Source: Gibbula magus
Taxonomy: Eukaryota; Mollusca; Gastropoda; Trochida; Trochidae
Length of the DNA stretch: 64,000 bases
Reading direction: 5' to 3'
Assembly: GCA_936450465.1 (NCBI GenBank)
Contig: OW388297.1
Span: 29,902,387-29,966,386, forward strand
A program made the translations under genes and the position numbers. This document shows, in pieces, positions 36,161 through 47,800 of the stretch. The number at the start of each line of letters is the position of its first letter. Positions within the stretch are counted from its first letter, which is position 1. The notes beneath the pieces are model-generated. The model ran no database searches, was not told the DNA's origin, and saw nothing but the letters and a program-made list of their open reading frames with translations.

Positions 36161-37080
36161 TCAGTATCTGGTGTGTCCTCCTTGTTTCCTGATAACTTCT
36201 TCACACCGTCGTGGAACACTTTGGATCAACTTCCGGATGACAGCCCGAGGAACGTCGCGCCACTCTTCTTGGAGAGCCTGGAACATGGCATCAGGTGTCT
36301 GGGGTAGAACATCACGATCCCTCACCCTACGCCAAAGAACGTCCCACAGGTGTTCAATGGGATACATGTCTGGGGTCTTGGACGGCCATGGCAACACTCT
36401 GATGTTGTTTTGCGTAAGAAATTCTCTGCTGACGCGAGCCGTGTGGGTTCGAGCATTGTCATGTTGAAACTCAAAGTTAACACCCACTCTACGGCGGAAA
36501 GGAAGAACAACAGGTTGCAACACTTCGTCTTGGTAAAGGACACCAGTCACCTTTCCACCAAGTCGAACAAGGTTGGTCATATGGTCGTAGGTAATTCCGC
36601 CCATTACCATCACAGATTCGCCCCCGTAGGAATCGTGTTGTTTGATGGTGCACTGATGGTGATGTTCACAAAGGCGTCGCCAAACGCAGATTCGACAATC
36701 TAAGTCCAAATTGAATCGTGACTCATCATTGAACATGGTATTGTGCCAATGTCAAAGTTGTCTAACTCGATGTTGTGTAGCCCATGCTCTTCTGAGACGT
36801 CTGTGTTCCGCAGTCAGCCTTACCCCAACAACAGGACGACGTGACTTTAAGCCTGCTGCTTTTACTCTGTTTCAGCAGCAGCATCAGCTTGCGGTCGTTT
36901 CGGGGTGTTGTCTTACGTTTTGGACACGACCGGGTGTAATCTTTACGTTCCCTGTCTGACGGTACCGTTTCCACAGTCCCAAAATCACACTTTTAGACTT
37001 GTCTGGCATATTGATTGACCGCTGTTTTTGCACCCGATAGCCTGCGATTTCTCATTATCAGAAGGCTATGCTCTAGGCAT
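36161..37080 (-). pseudogene. Tc1-type DD34E transposase, broken
   Basis: The intact C-terminal 191-codon frame (36161-36736) is the catalytic domain of a Tc1-like transposase. It has NDESRF (first Asp at residue 4), QHDNARTHTARV (second Asp at 93) and TPDMYPIEHLWD (Glu at 128, i.e. 34 residues after the second Asp), and ends IRKQGGHTRY. Upstream, the N-terminal HTH region is still readable in pieces: start at 37080 with MPRA, then a stop, DNEKSQAIG, LWKRYRQTGNV, and KRKTTPRNDRKL in a different frame. An in-frame TGA lies just before the catalytic domain and one segment is missing. About 306 codons remain against roughly 340 in the family. It cannot produce full transposase. Confidence 0.92.
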
Positions 37081-38706
37081 GATTCTGAAGGTAAATGATG
37101 CACGTTTTGAAAGTGAATATTGTGAGTACAATATGTACAGGGGTTATTGACTCAACCTTGAAGTAATGAAAAATGTGTTTAACAAGCATAACACATTTCA
37201 GAGAAACTTACTTTTAATGTTATTTTTAAAATATATACTTGGATTAGAAAGCAGTCACGTAACACGTGGTAAACGAGTGGTTTCAATTTGAAACAAAATA
37301 CTTTGGTAGTCAAGCACAGAGCAGAAAGTAATGTGAGACACATAGCATGTGACAGATTTATATGCACTTGCACCTCTCGTAGAGAGTACTTCAGCTATGC
37401 AGATATATTGATTTATTTTATCACACGATTTAGGTAAAGCTATTGAAGCGTTAGTTACATAGTTATTTAACACACCTTGTGCAATATGTAAGAGTATTAC
37501 AAAACAAAGAATGTGATAGCATGGGGACACTGGTTTACACAGGTTTATATTGCTGAAACATACATAATCCACATTATAGAAACGAAGCCATGTTTACATG
37601 TTCTTACTTAACCACTAAAACACATAATCGATAGTATGTAATGACGTCAGATTAACATTTTCAATCTAAACCGCTCAACATATAAATTGAACAATACCAT
37701 CATGATATCGTATTTATATTATTTATATTAAATATTTGAATTATTATCAAAATCATCGAGATTAAGGTGATATTTACATCTTCTATGTCCCGGACTATAT
37801 GTATTTAACAGTTTGAATTTTGTTTATCAAAAGAAGAACTTGGGATATGTTATATTAAAAACCCTGTCTTGACTGATTTTCCCTCTGGTAAATTTCATCT
37901 CACTTCTTCTACAGTATTGTACCCCTTTAAGTAATGTTCAGAAAATGCATACACTGTCACACTTCCAAGCTATAAAACGGACTTAAAGACGTCCATTGAC
38001 ATAAAAAGGTGAAGTTTCACTGCGGGAACATGTTACAACCAGCTGGGTAGAATAAATGTGAATAAATATATGAAACTGAAATACGTCCTGGTGGGTTTTA
38101 GTTATTATCTTGTTGTTGACATTTGTAATCTCTTAAACGTTTGATTAAATTTACCACATGTAACGGGAATATGAAAACCAGTCTCAAAGGGTTTGTTCAA
38201 ATAAAATATTTTATAGCTCCCCATACCTCGGATTTACACAAATGTTGGTTCTTTCATTTTCCATGTAATAGAAACATGCACTGTTTCTCAGGCGTCAGCG
38301 CATCACTTTTATTTGTGCACGTGACAACTTTTTATTGTCAATTAAAACAATAAATTACGAATCTGCTGCATCCTAAAATCCGTTCACGTACCAACTAATG
38401 GTCTGCAGGAATGGATGTGCTTCTGTTTTGTATACTTCTAGCATTTCAAAGCTATATTCTGATGAAAAAAACATAATGTATTTTTCCTTTAGCACTATTA
38501 TTTCTAACAAAAAGTAAAAAGAAAATCTTACCGCCTGTGTCACTTTGAAGAAAAAAGTGACAGAGAAAGATTTAATATTTTTATCCTTACATGAAGTGTT
38601 CTAAAACCTGTATTGAAGGAAGAACCTGTCAGTCATACCGTCAATGATATCTAACTTAGCATCTATAAGCCTAACAGAGTGTGAAGTATAACCTACTGAG
38701 TATTTT
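37081..38706. other. Intergenic, nothing identified
   Basis: About 1.6 kb of AT-rich DNA. The antisense frames at 37179-37572 and the sense frame at 38141-38353 have no family features or splice support. Confidence 0.4.
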
Positions 38707-38852
38707 CAACAATCTCTTTTAAACTCATGATGCAGCCCCGTGGGGTGCCCGGGTGAGAATAGGCCCTCAGTTCCTCCTGCTTGTCGTAAGAGGCGACTAA
38801 AAGGGGGCAGTCTGTTTGCCGTGGACTGCAACCTGTACGGGAAAGATGCCTG
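38707..38852 (+). other. Non-LTR 5'UTR, first part
   Basis: GC-rich leader beginning TGATGCAGCCCCGTGGGGTG and including GCTTGTCGTAAGAGGCGACT, a phrase I recognise from the leaders of molluscan non-LTR elements. It stops at CTG (38850-38852), the target duplication of the large insertion, and resumes at 42833. Confidence 0.75.
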
Positions 38853-38869
38853 CACAGCAAAAATGACTG

Positions 38870-39560
38870 AGTATCCTGCAATCTGGAAACCAACTGGAAA
38901 CTGGGTAATAGGAGTATCCACTTGGTATCCATCTGCTGAAACTAGGTAACCTGGTTTCCAACTAGAATCCATTTTGGATTCTATAACATTGAGTATTTCC
39001 GTGATGGAAACCAACTGAATACATTGACTATGTGTTTCATGTTGGTTTCCATTCCTGGAAATTGCAATCAATGTTTCCATGTAATGGAAACCAACATGAA
39101 ACCATAATCTGAAGTTTCATGTTAGTTTCCATTCCTGTAAATTGCAATTATTGTTTCCAGAAAATGGAAACCAACATGAAACTATCAAGTGAAGTTTCAT
39201 GTTGGTTTTCATTCCTGGAAATCTGCATTGAACGATTCCATTAAATGGAAACCAACATGAAACTACCACAGCACACATGACTGAGTATCCTGAAATCGGG
39301 AAACCAACTGTTAACTTGGTAATAGGGGTATCCACTTGCTATCCTATCACTGAAAGTTGGCAAACCTGGTTTCCAACTAGAATCCATTTTGGACTCTATG
39401 ATTTGTAATATTTCCGTAAGGGAAACCAACATGAAACTATCAAGTATAGTTTAATGTTGGTTTCATTACCTTAAATTTACAATTACTTATTCCATTAATT
39501 GGAAACCAACATGATACTATCAAGTGTTATATGGTGTAATGTAGTGTAATGGAAACAGAT
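38870..39560. repeat. Left subterminal repeat region of the CACTA-like element
   Basis: Dense short direct and inverted copies of GGAAACCAACATGAAAC and its inverse. The terminal ~170 bp (CACAGCAAAAATGACTGAGT and onward) is repeated imperfectly from about 39269 (CACAGCACACATGACTGAGT and onward). The open frames on both strands here are by-products. Confidence 0.85.
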
Positions 39561-40029
39561 AATGAAATAATTAAGAACCCGTGTATCCATTTGTTAACCA
39601 TTTGTTCAAATGAAAAGACCCATAGAAACCAAATTAGTTATCCATTATTTCAAATTGCATATGTAATCAAAGCAAAATAATTCAATATTAATTATTATGA
39701 TAAACATGTTCAAATAAATTGTTCAGATGAAACTTTAACAAAGAATGGATAACTATACTTTTGAGAAATATTAAGTCTTGCAAATGTTATATTTATATAA
39801 ACAACTAAATAACTGAAAGCCTTGATTGATATGATATGATATGTACCGTATTCCTTTTCATTTCGACAATTCGACTTATACCAACCATGATATGTTGTTA
39901 TTGTATTATTCATTGTATTGCGTTGGACATCTAAACAATAATATCAATTACAAACCCTAAGATTCAGTGCATGAGCCTTAATTTATTAATTAGATGTAGG
40001 TCAAATGTATGCGCCGGACGCTCGCTGTC

Positions 40030-40075
40030 CACCATATGGTGTTATATAATAGCCAGACCACGTGCTCTCTCAGAC
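40030..40075 (+). promoter_or_regulatory. Possible core promoter inside the CACTA-like element
   Basis: TATATAAT at 40043-40050 stands in a locally GC-richer context, followed by an E-box CACGTG at about 40059. It lies about 135 bp upstream of a candidate first exon. Prediction from motif spacing only. Confidence 0.35.
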
Positions 40076-40181
40076 AAAGAGCTTTGTTCATCATCCACAT
40101 TTTGGCGGGATTAAATTGCCAGTAAAACCCGTGACTGATTGAAGAAACAGAATCTTGTCTGCCGGGTGTACGTGAACTTCA

Positions 40182-41790
40182 ATGGCAACAACTGTTGTCA
40201 TTCACGGAGGGCAAAACAACATGATATTTCTACAACTGCATGCAGGTACTGTGCGCATTTCATGTAATACTTACAGTTCATGTTTTTCTTATTGTGTGTC
40301 CAATATGCTAATGGTAGAAATAATTAATTAAATAAAGTTGATCAAATACCTTCGAAATATTGTAACATTGAAAATAAAGTAATTGTGTTTCTGAAAGCAG
40401 TCAGGGCACACCCTGTATGAAACGTTTTCATTCTTACAGAATAAAATAAATCAAAACTTGCAAAACTGAACAAGACCTAAAGTTATTTTAAAACGTTAAC
40501 CATACGAATAAAAATCAAAAGTAATACACATAAGTCATAACTCTATATAGACAACCTCATTGATTTTGGACAATGGAATTTTTTCGAATGGTTTGAAACT
40601 AAAATTCACACACAATTAATTTCTTTGGTCATCTATAACAAATTTATTATTAAAAAAACATCACGTATCTTCCAAATTGATAATTCAAATATAGGGACAA
40701 GGGAATATGTTAGAATGTAAATACCATACGACGTTCAGAATTAACAGACTTCAAATACATTATTTATGAGAATATGTACCATTTTACTAAATTATACAAA
40801 TATCATTTTGTAGAACATTTCTTTATATTTACTCTGCCGCATGATATATCAGACAGATTGTGTTGTGATGTTTGTTATGAAAGCAAAATGGAATTTTAAA
40901 AATTTATAATGAAACGATGTCAATGTTAATTGTATCAAGACAAACAGATTCTACTTTGTTGATTCATTATAAAATACGAATACATAAAAACAAACATTCT
41001 AAAAAACGACCAAGTAAGAGTTTTTGTACTGATGTATATTTTTGAATATCATATTATGACCTTTATATTTAGTAAGAATATGAAATACCCCTTTGAATAT
41101 TCATGTTTCTTTTATTAATTTGATACTTTTATAACATTTCAGCATTCCTGCACATGGAAAACTTGAAGAAGGCGATAGATGACCTCTCACCTTAGCCTAT
41201 AACAGGTACATGTGTTTCAAAACTTAACCTAAGAACTAATGTAATAATTGCAGTATACAAAATAATAATATCTGGCAAATCAGAATGTATGATTGTGTAT
41301 GTTACTAAAACACTCCAAATAAGTAAAACTGAGGTTGTACCACTTTCGATTTATGTTATTATTATATATATTTATTAGGTCATTAATATCATTTTTATGT
41401 TCGTTTTACTTTTACAGTCTAGAAGAACACAAAGGAAGCATGTGGTCGGTCCAAGACTTCTACGCTTGAAGATGAGCATACCATTTGGTCGAAAGATCAT
41501 TCCCATTGAGGACAGAGAAAGTATTAAGATGAAGAGTGTGAAATCACCCCGGAGGATTAGTGATGTAATTAAACCCGGGCCGTTTACCCGAGGAAAATAA
41601 AACCAACTGTTCCTAACATATATTGAATAGTGATTGGCCGGCAGCAAAGTATAAATCGAGAATGTAACCACAGAATTATCAGTGATTTCCTTTCTTAATC
41701 AGCAGCAATGCCCTGTTATTTTACCTCGTCATCCAGTTATGACATTTTGCTGGATGATTTATGAAGTAATTTTAAATAAAGCAATTTGTA
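40182..41790 (+). other. Candidate three-exon transcription unit
   Basis: Exon 1 has ATG at 40182 and a donor GCAG/GTACTG after 40245. Exon 2 is 41143-41205, with acceptor AACATTTCAG and donor AACAG/GTACAT. Exon 3 starts at 41418 after a pyrimidine-rich TTTTACTTTTACAG and reaches a poly(A) signal AATAAA at 41775. Exon 1 (64 coding nt) joins exon 2 in phase and reads to a TAG at 41193, giving only about 38 residues. Exon 3 holds a separate 60-codon basic frame (GRKIIPIEDRE, KSPRRISDVIKPGPFTRGK) not in frame with exon 2. It could be a short peptide gene, a noncoding RNA, or a captured host gene piece. No family recognised. Confidence 0.3.
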
Positions 41791-41879
41791 AATGTATATC
41801 TAGGATCTTCATAAATAAGATCACTATATGGTATTGTGTACTTGATATCATTTGAATACATTCCTTAGATTTGATTGTC

Positions 41880-42120
41880 AGATGTCTTCTCCTTTTTGCA
41901 GCATTAGTCAAGTATTTGCTCTGCAATTGACACTTAAGTAATAAACTTCATAATACAACACACTTGTGTTGTATTACTAGTACAACAGGCAAAATGTCTT
42001 TTCTTTTTTGCAATTGGTTAAAATAACATCCCAAGATTGACTTTGCTACTGGCACTTTATGTAATAAACTTTATAACAAAGTTCAATTAGTCTTGTCATT
42101 ACTAGAATTATTTTCTCCGA
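41880..42120 (+). repeat. Diverged ~120-bp direct repeat
   Basis: The words ATGTCTT with CTTTTTTGCA, GCACTT or GACACTT, and AAGTAATAAACTT or TGTAATAAACTT, recur in the same order about 120 bp apart, inside the CACTA-like element just before its right subterminal region. Confidence 0.55.
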
Positions 42121-42235
42121 AGCATTATTGCTCTGTATGGAGATAGCAGTTGATGCTGTAGGTGTTAACACTATTTAAATCATAACATGCTTGTTATGCG
42201 TGTTTAGCACAACATGCAAATGTCAACCATGGACA

Positions 42236-42822
42236 CCAGGTTGAAACCTACAGTAAACCATTACACTGAAACCTACAGTAAACCTTAACATGGAAACCAG
42301 ACTGAAACCTACAGTAAACCATTACACTGAAATCACACTGAAACCACACTGAAACCTACAGTAAACCATTATAATAAAACCAGACTGAAACCTACAGTAA
42401 ACCTCAACATGGAAACTAGGTTGAAACCTACAGTAAACCGTAACATGGAAACCAGACTGAAACCTACAATAAACCTAAACATGGAAACCAGACTGAAACC
42501 TACAGTAAACCTGAACATGGAAACCAAGTTGAAACAAAGTGTAAACTAAGAAATATGGAAACCAAGTGGAAACCAAGTGGAAACTATCACATGGAAACTG
42601 AGTTGAAACCTACAAGAAAGTTATTCATGGAAACCAAATGGATACCACTTGGAGGAGTGGGTAATTATTCGCACTGGATACCATCCGGATACTGGTGCAA
42701 AATTCAGTTTCAGTGTTGCTGGAAACCACATGGAAACTGTTAAAAACTGTCTGGATACCAACTGGAAATACTGGTTTCCATTGGGTATCCTGTTAGTTTC
42801 AGTGTTCTGGAAACCAGCTCAT
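42236..42822 (+). repeat. Right subterminal repeat region of the CACTA-like element
   Basis: Tandem ~38-bp units of the form CATGGAAACCAGACTGAAAC plus CTACAGTAAACC, becoming more irregular GGAAACCAAGTGGAAAC words toward the right terminus. Similar words lie in inverse orientation in the left subterminal region. Confidence 0.88.
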
Positions 42823-42832
42823 TTTTGCTGTG

Positions 42833-43252
42833 CTGATGGTTGAGGGTTGTGTGCAGCAGAATGCTACCTGTGACCAATACACTGCTTCGGCCCCAACTTC
42901 ATCTAGACAGGTGGCCAGATTGGCCCGGTCTGGTCAATCAGCTGGTCATGACAAGCACTTGGGTTTCGCTTTATGCTCTCTTGCATACTTTCACCACCTC
43001 TTCACAACGCTATCCTTCTTGATGTACTTATCTATAATCTATAATTTCTACTTGCTTTCTTAGTGCTCTCTTCACTCATTCATCTACTTTACTCGGCTTC
43101 AAAGATAGCGGTGGCCCATGGGACAATTCAGTAAGGCATTGGCAACACTTTAGTGGAGTATATCATCCTGGTATTCCCGGAGCTGTCAGTAGGAGACCCG
43201 CTGACTTTCAGCATTGCCCTTGGTGCTCCGTGGTGGGTGGGGATCCAGAGTA
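42833..43252 (+). other. Non-LTR 5'UTR, second part
   Basis: Leader sequence resuming after the CACTA-like insertion. It contains AAGATAGCGGTGGCCCATGG, CCCGGAGCTGTCAGTAGGAG and TGGTGCTCCGTGGTGGGTGG, again phrases I associate with leaders of molluscan I-like elements, and leads directly to the ORF1 start. Confidence 0.7.
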
Positions 43253-44355
43253 ATGAATCTTTATCCACCTAACATGAGAAGAACGGGAAAAAAGCATACT
43301 ATTTCAACTGATGACAGTCGCTCTTCTGATGAAGAGGCCACTGCATCAACATCCAAAGCTTGTCAACGTTATCTACCCATCATCAAAATCAACCACTTGG
43401 CCTAGATTCTCAGTAATCTCTTCAACTGATGACAAACCACTTAGAGTTAATCCCTTTGCAACCGCCAAGACCATCCAAGAGCTGGCGGGTGATGTGAAGG
43501 ATGTGAAGAAGATAAGGAATGGCTTCCTACTCGTTGAATCTAAATCAGAACAACAGGCAAAATCTCTGCAAACTTTGAAATTCATTGTTGACAAACCTGT
43601 CAAGGTATCTCCTCACACCTCACTCAATAGCAGCAAAGCCATCATCCATGACAATGATTGGTGTCTTCAAGATTCAACTGAAGATGAGCTTCTTGAGAAC
43701 CTCAGAAGCCAGGCAGTTACAGCTGTAAAGCGTTTAACCATCAAGAAGGAGGATAACATCATCAAAACCAATACATATCTTCTCACCTTTTCACTTCTTC
43801 AAGCTCCTAAAATAGTAAATGCAGGGTATTACTAACTCACAACTGAACTTGACATCCCTAACCCCCTCCGTTGCTACCATTGCCAGAAGTTTGACCATGG
43901 AAGCAACTCTTGCAGGGCCGTGTTTGCCCTCGCTGTGGCAAGCTCGATGATGATGGCCATCCAGAGGACTGCAAAGAGTTGCCGAAGTGTCACAACTGTG
44001 CTGGCGAACACATGGCTTCCTCCAAAGAGTGCCCACGGTGGCAGCAGGAATCTACAATCCTATAAATTAAATATACCAAGAATATGTCCTTCCCCGAAAC
44101 AAAACGCCTGGCTACTGAGGGCCCAAAGCCTTCTTATTACAATAATAAAATCTGCAAGTGCCCCTTAACACTCTCTCTCCACTCAGACAGACATTGAGTG
44201 GTCAGTGAACCACCAACTCAGCACAAACTTCGCAATGCTACATCTTCCACGATAGGTACCATGACATTCCCTCTTCTATCACTCAAAAATCCTGTCAAAC
44301 CGACAGTTTCCCAAAAAAATTCCAAAAGCCAATCAAAACCCAAAAGCAAATCAAA
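43253..44355 (+). pseudogene. Non-LTR ORF1 (gag-like, zinc knuckles), broken
   Basis: The start at 43253 reads MNLYPPNMRRTGKK. A frameshift near 43390 moves the reading to the longest frame, with ISSTDDKPLRVNPFATAKTI, LLVESKSEQQAKSL, KVSPHTSLNSSKAII and ENLRSQAVTAVKRL. This is the RNA-binding protein type found upstream of I-like ORF2. Three CCHC-like knuckles follow: RCYHCQKFDHGSNSC (about 43870), then after a frameshift at about 43917 VCPRCGKLDDDGHPEDC and CHNCAGEHMASSKEC. An in-frame TAA follows at about 44063. It would coat element RNA in a live copy. Confidence 0.85.
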
Positions 44356-44358
44356 ACT

Positions 44359-44651
44359 CGGAACCGTAGAGGGGACATTTCTCGAGGATTATTTTTTCAA
44401 TATTAAGTCGTGGCCACGAGTTAAGATGCCCTGGCCACGAGATAATAAGTCGTGGCCACGAGTTAATATGTCGTGGCCACGAGATAATATGTAATGGTCA
44501 CGAGATAATAAGTCGTTGCCACGAGATAATATGTAGTGGCCACGAGATAATATTTCGTGGCCACGAGATAAGAAGTCGTAACATTTTATCTCGTGGCCAC
44601 GACTTAATATTGAAAAAATAATTCTCGGGAAATGTCCCCTCTACGGTTCCG
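44359..44651. mobile_element. Palindrome-rich MITE, TIR CGGAACCGTAGAGGGGACAT
   Basis: The ends CGGAACCGTAGAGGGGACAT and its inverse extend as TIRs of about 60 bp through ATTATTTTTTCAATATTAAG. The interior is about nine ~20-bp units of AAGTCGTGGCCACGAGATAA, each with the 12-bp palindrome TCGTGGCCACGA. It lies between ORF1 and ORF2 of the dead retrotransposon. No open frame of significance and no clear target duplication. Confidence 0.85.
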
Positions 44652-44828
44652 TACCCAAAGGCCATAGGAATGCAGTCGAGGTCTTCAACAATTAATATGG
44701 ATCTCTCGACCTTGGCATCCCTTAACAACTCGCCCAAAAAACGGCACAGGGGTCGGTCCCTGGACCGTCAGCTTTCTACAGTAAAACCTCCAGCATGAGG
44801 CTTTTAATATTTTATTTTATCCTAGCAG

Positions 44829-47800
44829 CCATGGCTATTCTCAAGTGGAATTGTCGAGGCTTTTTGTTAAATTTTAATGAATTGGGCTTGGTTGCTTAAA
44901 GGTCCATCCATTGTGTTGTTGGGGGTCACATATTTCAAACATTATAAATGGTGTTACTTTATCGAGAAGTACGGACTGTTACCGAAAACTACCATTTTGA
45001 TGATAGTCGACTTAGTATATTGACGATATGAATCTTATTTAAAACAGACAAAATAACAATTTTGGGTTGATAATGTTGAATAGGTCATATAACTACTGTA
45101 CATGTAAATGGAACGTGCAGTTTCGATTTCTCCACATGCAAAATGATGTTATTCGATTTTAATTGGAAACTAGTAACTATGATATATCAGGCGATTGGGG
45201 AAGAATATGCAAGCTGAGTGAATTTCTTTGTATTGTAAACAGTTCATATGGTGAGTTGGATCGTTTTAAAGCCAAATATTTTGTTTATGGAAACACAATG
45301 GATGCACCTTAAACAATACAATCCCAAAGATATTTGCCTTCAAGAAACTCATCTTAAAGAATCTGATAAAGTTGCAATGAGAACATTCACTTTCTATAAT
45401 TCTTTCTCCCTTTCTGCTGATAAAGCAAAAGGGGTGCATCAATTTTAGTATGTGATGGAATTATCCACAGAGACATTCCAATAAAAACACAATTACAAGC
45501 TGTTGCCGTCAGTTTATCATTAATCAAAACTTTAACTCTATGCCCTTTATACATCCGACCATCTGAAGATCTTACTATAAAAGATCTTGATCAACTTGTT
45601 ACCCAATTACCTAAACCTTTTATTATCATGGGTGACTTCAACGGTCACATTCCCCTCTGGGGTATAAATACCCTAGATTCTAAAAACTCGAAAGTTTCCT
45701 CAATCTGTGTCTATTTAAGGATAGCACAAACACATATCTTCATCCTGCTACAGGATCATATACAGCTATAGATTAATCAGTAACTGATGCATCCCTTTTA
45801 CATGACTTCTCATGGTCAGTCCATGAGGATAATAATGGAGCGACCATTTCCCAATTGTATTGGAACCCTCATCACCTATTCCCGAGGAGCACAATCCTCG
45901 TTGGAAATTTTCCATGGCTGATTGGGGTACATGTTCTGCCCTTTGCCGTGATCGTATTTTATTTTTTGAAATAGTTAATGCAATTGAGGCCGTTTCTAAA
46001 GGTCTCATTGATATAGCAACTGAAACTATCCTTAAAACCTCGGCAGATCCAAGCATTCACAAACCATGGTTTAATGAAACCTGCGATACTGCCATTAAGG
46101 CACGTAAAAAAGCTGAAAGCAAGCTCAGTAAACAACCTACAAGAATTAACTTACATAACTGTCGCAAGGTTCGAGCTAAAGCTCGACACACAGTCAACCA
46201 ACAAAAACGCGAATCTTGGAGAGGCTATGTCTCTAAGATCAATTCCAGAACACATATAAGCAAAGTCTGGAATATGATTAGCAGAATTAAAGGCAAAGGT
46301 TCCAAATCTACAACAAAACATCTTACGGTCAATGATGACCTATCAAAATCTTACATTGCCAATAAGTTGGCTGAATCAATCTCTAAAAATTCTTCATCTG
46401 CAAATTATGTCCCTGCTTTCCAAAAGTACCAAAAGGTACAGGAAAAACGACAACTTAATTTCAAATCTGACAATGGAGAAGATTATAATGAACACTTCTC
46501 CTTGTCAGAGCTCAAAACTGCACTTTCTAAAGCTCATGATACAGCAACCGGCCCTGATGAAATCCATTATCAAATTCTAAAACATTTACCGGAACCTTGC
46601 CTTGCGGTTCTACTTCAGGTATTTAATCATATATGGGAAACGGGGGAATTTCATTTTGTTGGCACAATGTTACTATTGTGCCTATCCCAAAATCTGAGAA
46701 GGATCATACAGACCCTTCCAACTACCGTCCTATAGCCTTAACAAGTTGTGTATGTAAAACTATGGAACGGATGATCAATTATCGTCTAGTTTGGTACTTG
46801 GAAACTTATAAATTACTAACTGATATTCAATGTGGTTTCCGTACAAGGTAGTACCACTGATCATCTTATTTATTTAGAATCATTTATTCGTGATGCATTT
46901 ATCAACAAATAACATCCTGTGTCTATCTTTTCCGACTTAGAAAAAACTTATGACACTACATGAAAGCATGGCATCCTGAAAGATTTATTTGAATTTGGCT
47001 TGCGCGGTCGTATGCCTCATTTTATATAAACTTTGTTACATGACCGCCAATTTAAAGTGCGTGTGGGCTCAATCCTTTCTGATTTCTTTGATCAAGAAAA
47101 GGGTGTCCCACAAGGTAGCATTTTATCTGTCACATTATTTAGCATTAAAATCAGCATCTTTGCTTAAGTCTTAAATTACCATACAGATGGGTCACTTTTT
47201 GTGGATAATTTGGAATTTCCTGCAGAGGCAAAACTATGCCAACAATCTAGCGCGTATTGCAGGTCTGCCTCAATAAAATTCCTAAATGGTCGTTGGAAAA
47301 CGGCTTCAAATTTTCCAAAGCTACAACATCTTGTGTACATTTTTTGCAATATGCGCAAAATGCACCAAGATCCAGAACTATTTCTGGATAAAACTCCAAT
47401 CAAAGTCGTTCCTGAGGCCAAGTTTCTTTTGACAGTAAACTATCATTTATCCCACATAATAAAAACCTAAAAGCTAAAATGCTTAAAGGCATTATACCTT
47501 TTATAGGTCGTATCAAACAATAAATGGGGTGGAGATGAATAAACTCTCCATAATCTATGGATCTGTCCGCCCCTCGTATATCAAAATGCTAGATACAATC
47601 CACCAGGGACTCAGGCTTTGTCTTGGGGCCTTCAGAACGTCACGTGTTGAAAGCCTTTACGTTGAAGCTGATGAGCCATCTCTTGAAAATCGGCGCATCA
47701 AGATAGCACTTCAATATATAACCAATTAAAATCTAACCCTTCTTATCCTGCATACAACTGCGAATTCTATCCAGAATACCAGCAGTTGTATAACTTAAAA

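Larger units (their letters stand above)
38853..42832. mobile_element. CACTA-like DNA element, 3,980 bp, TSD CTG
   Basis: The termini are exact inverted 14-mers, CACAGCAAAAATGA at the left and TCATTTTTGCTGTG at the right, flanked by a CTG direct repeat (38850-38852 and 42833-42835). Both outer regions hold long arrays of short GGAAACCAAC/GTTGGTTTCC-type repeats, as in the subterminal regions of CACTA/EnSpm elements. Those elements also have CAC-ends and short 3-bp target duplications. No transposase domain is visible, so it would be non-autonomous. The superfamily call is inference; the element boundaries themselves are well supported because they exactly interrupt the retrotransposon leader. 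Confidence 0.7.

Noticed and set aside
35354..37080. The mariner-like MITE and the Tc1 pseudogene as one element
   Set aside because: The MITE has both its own ends at 35354 and 35861, and the transposase lies outside them with no copy of those ends on its far side.
38693..39432. Several antisense and sense open frames of 60-124 codons
   Set aside because: They run through subterminal GGAAACC repeats of the CACTA-like element and repeat the same peptide words; by-products of the repeats.
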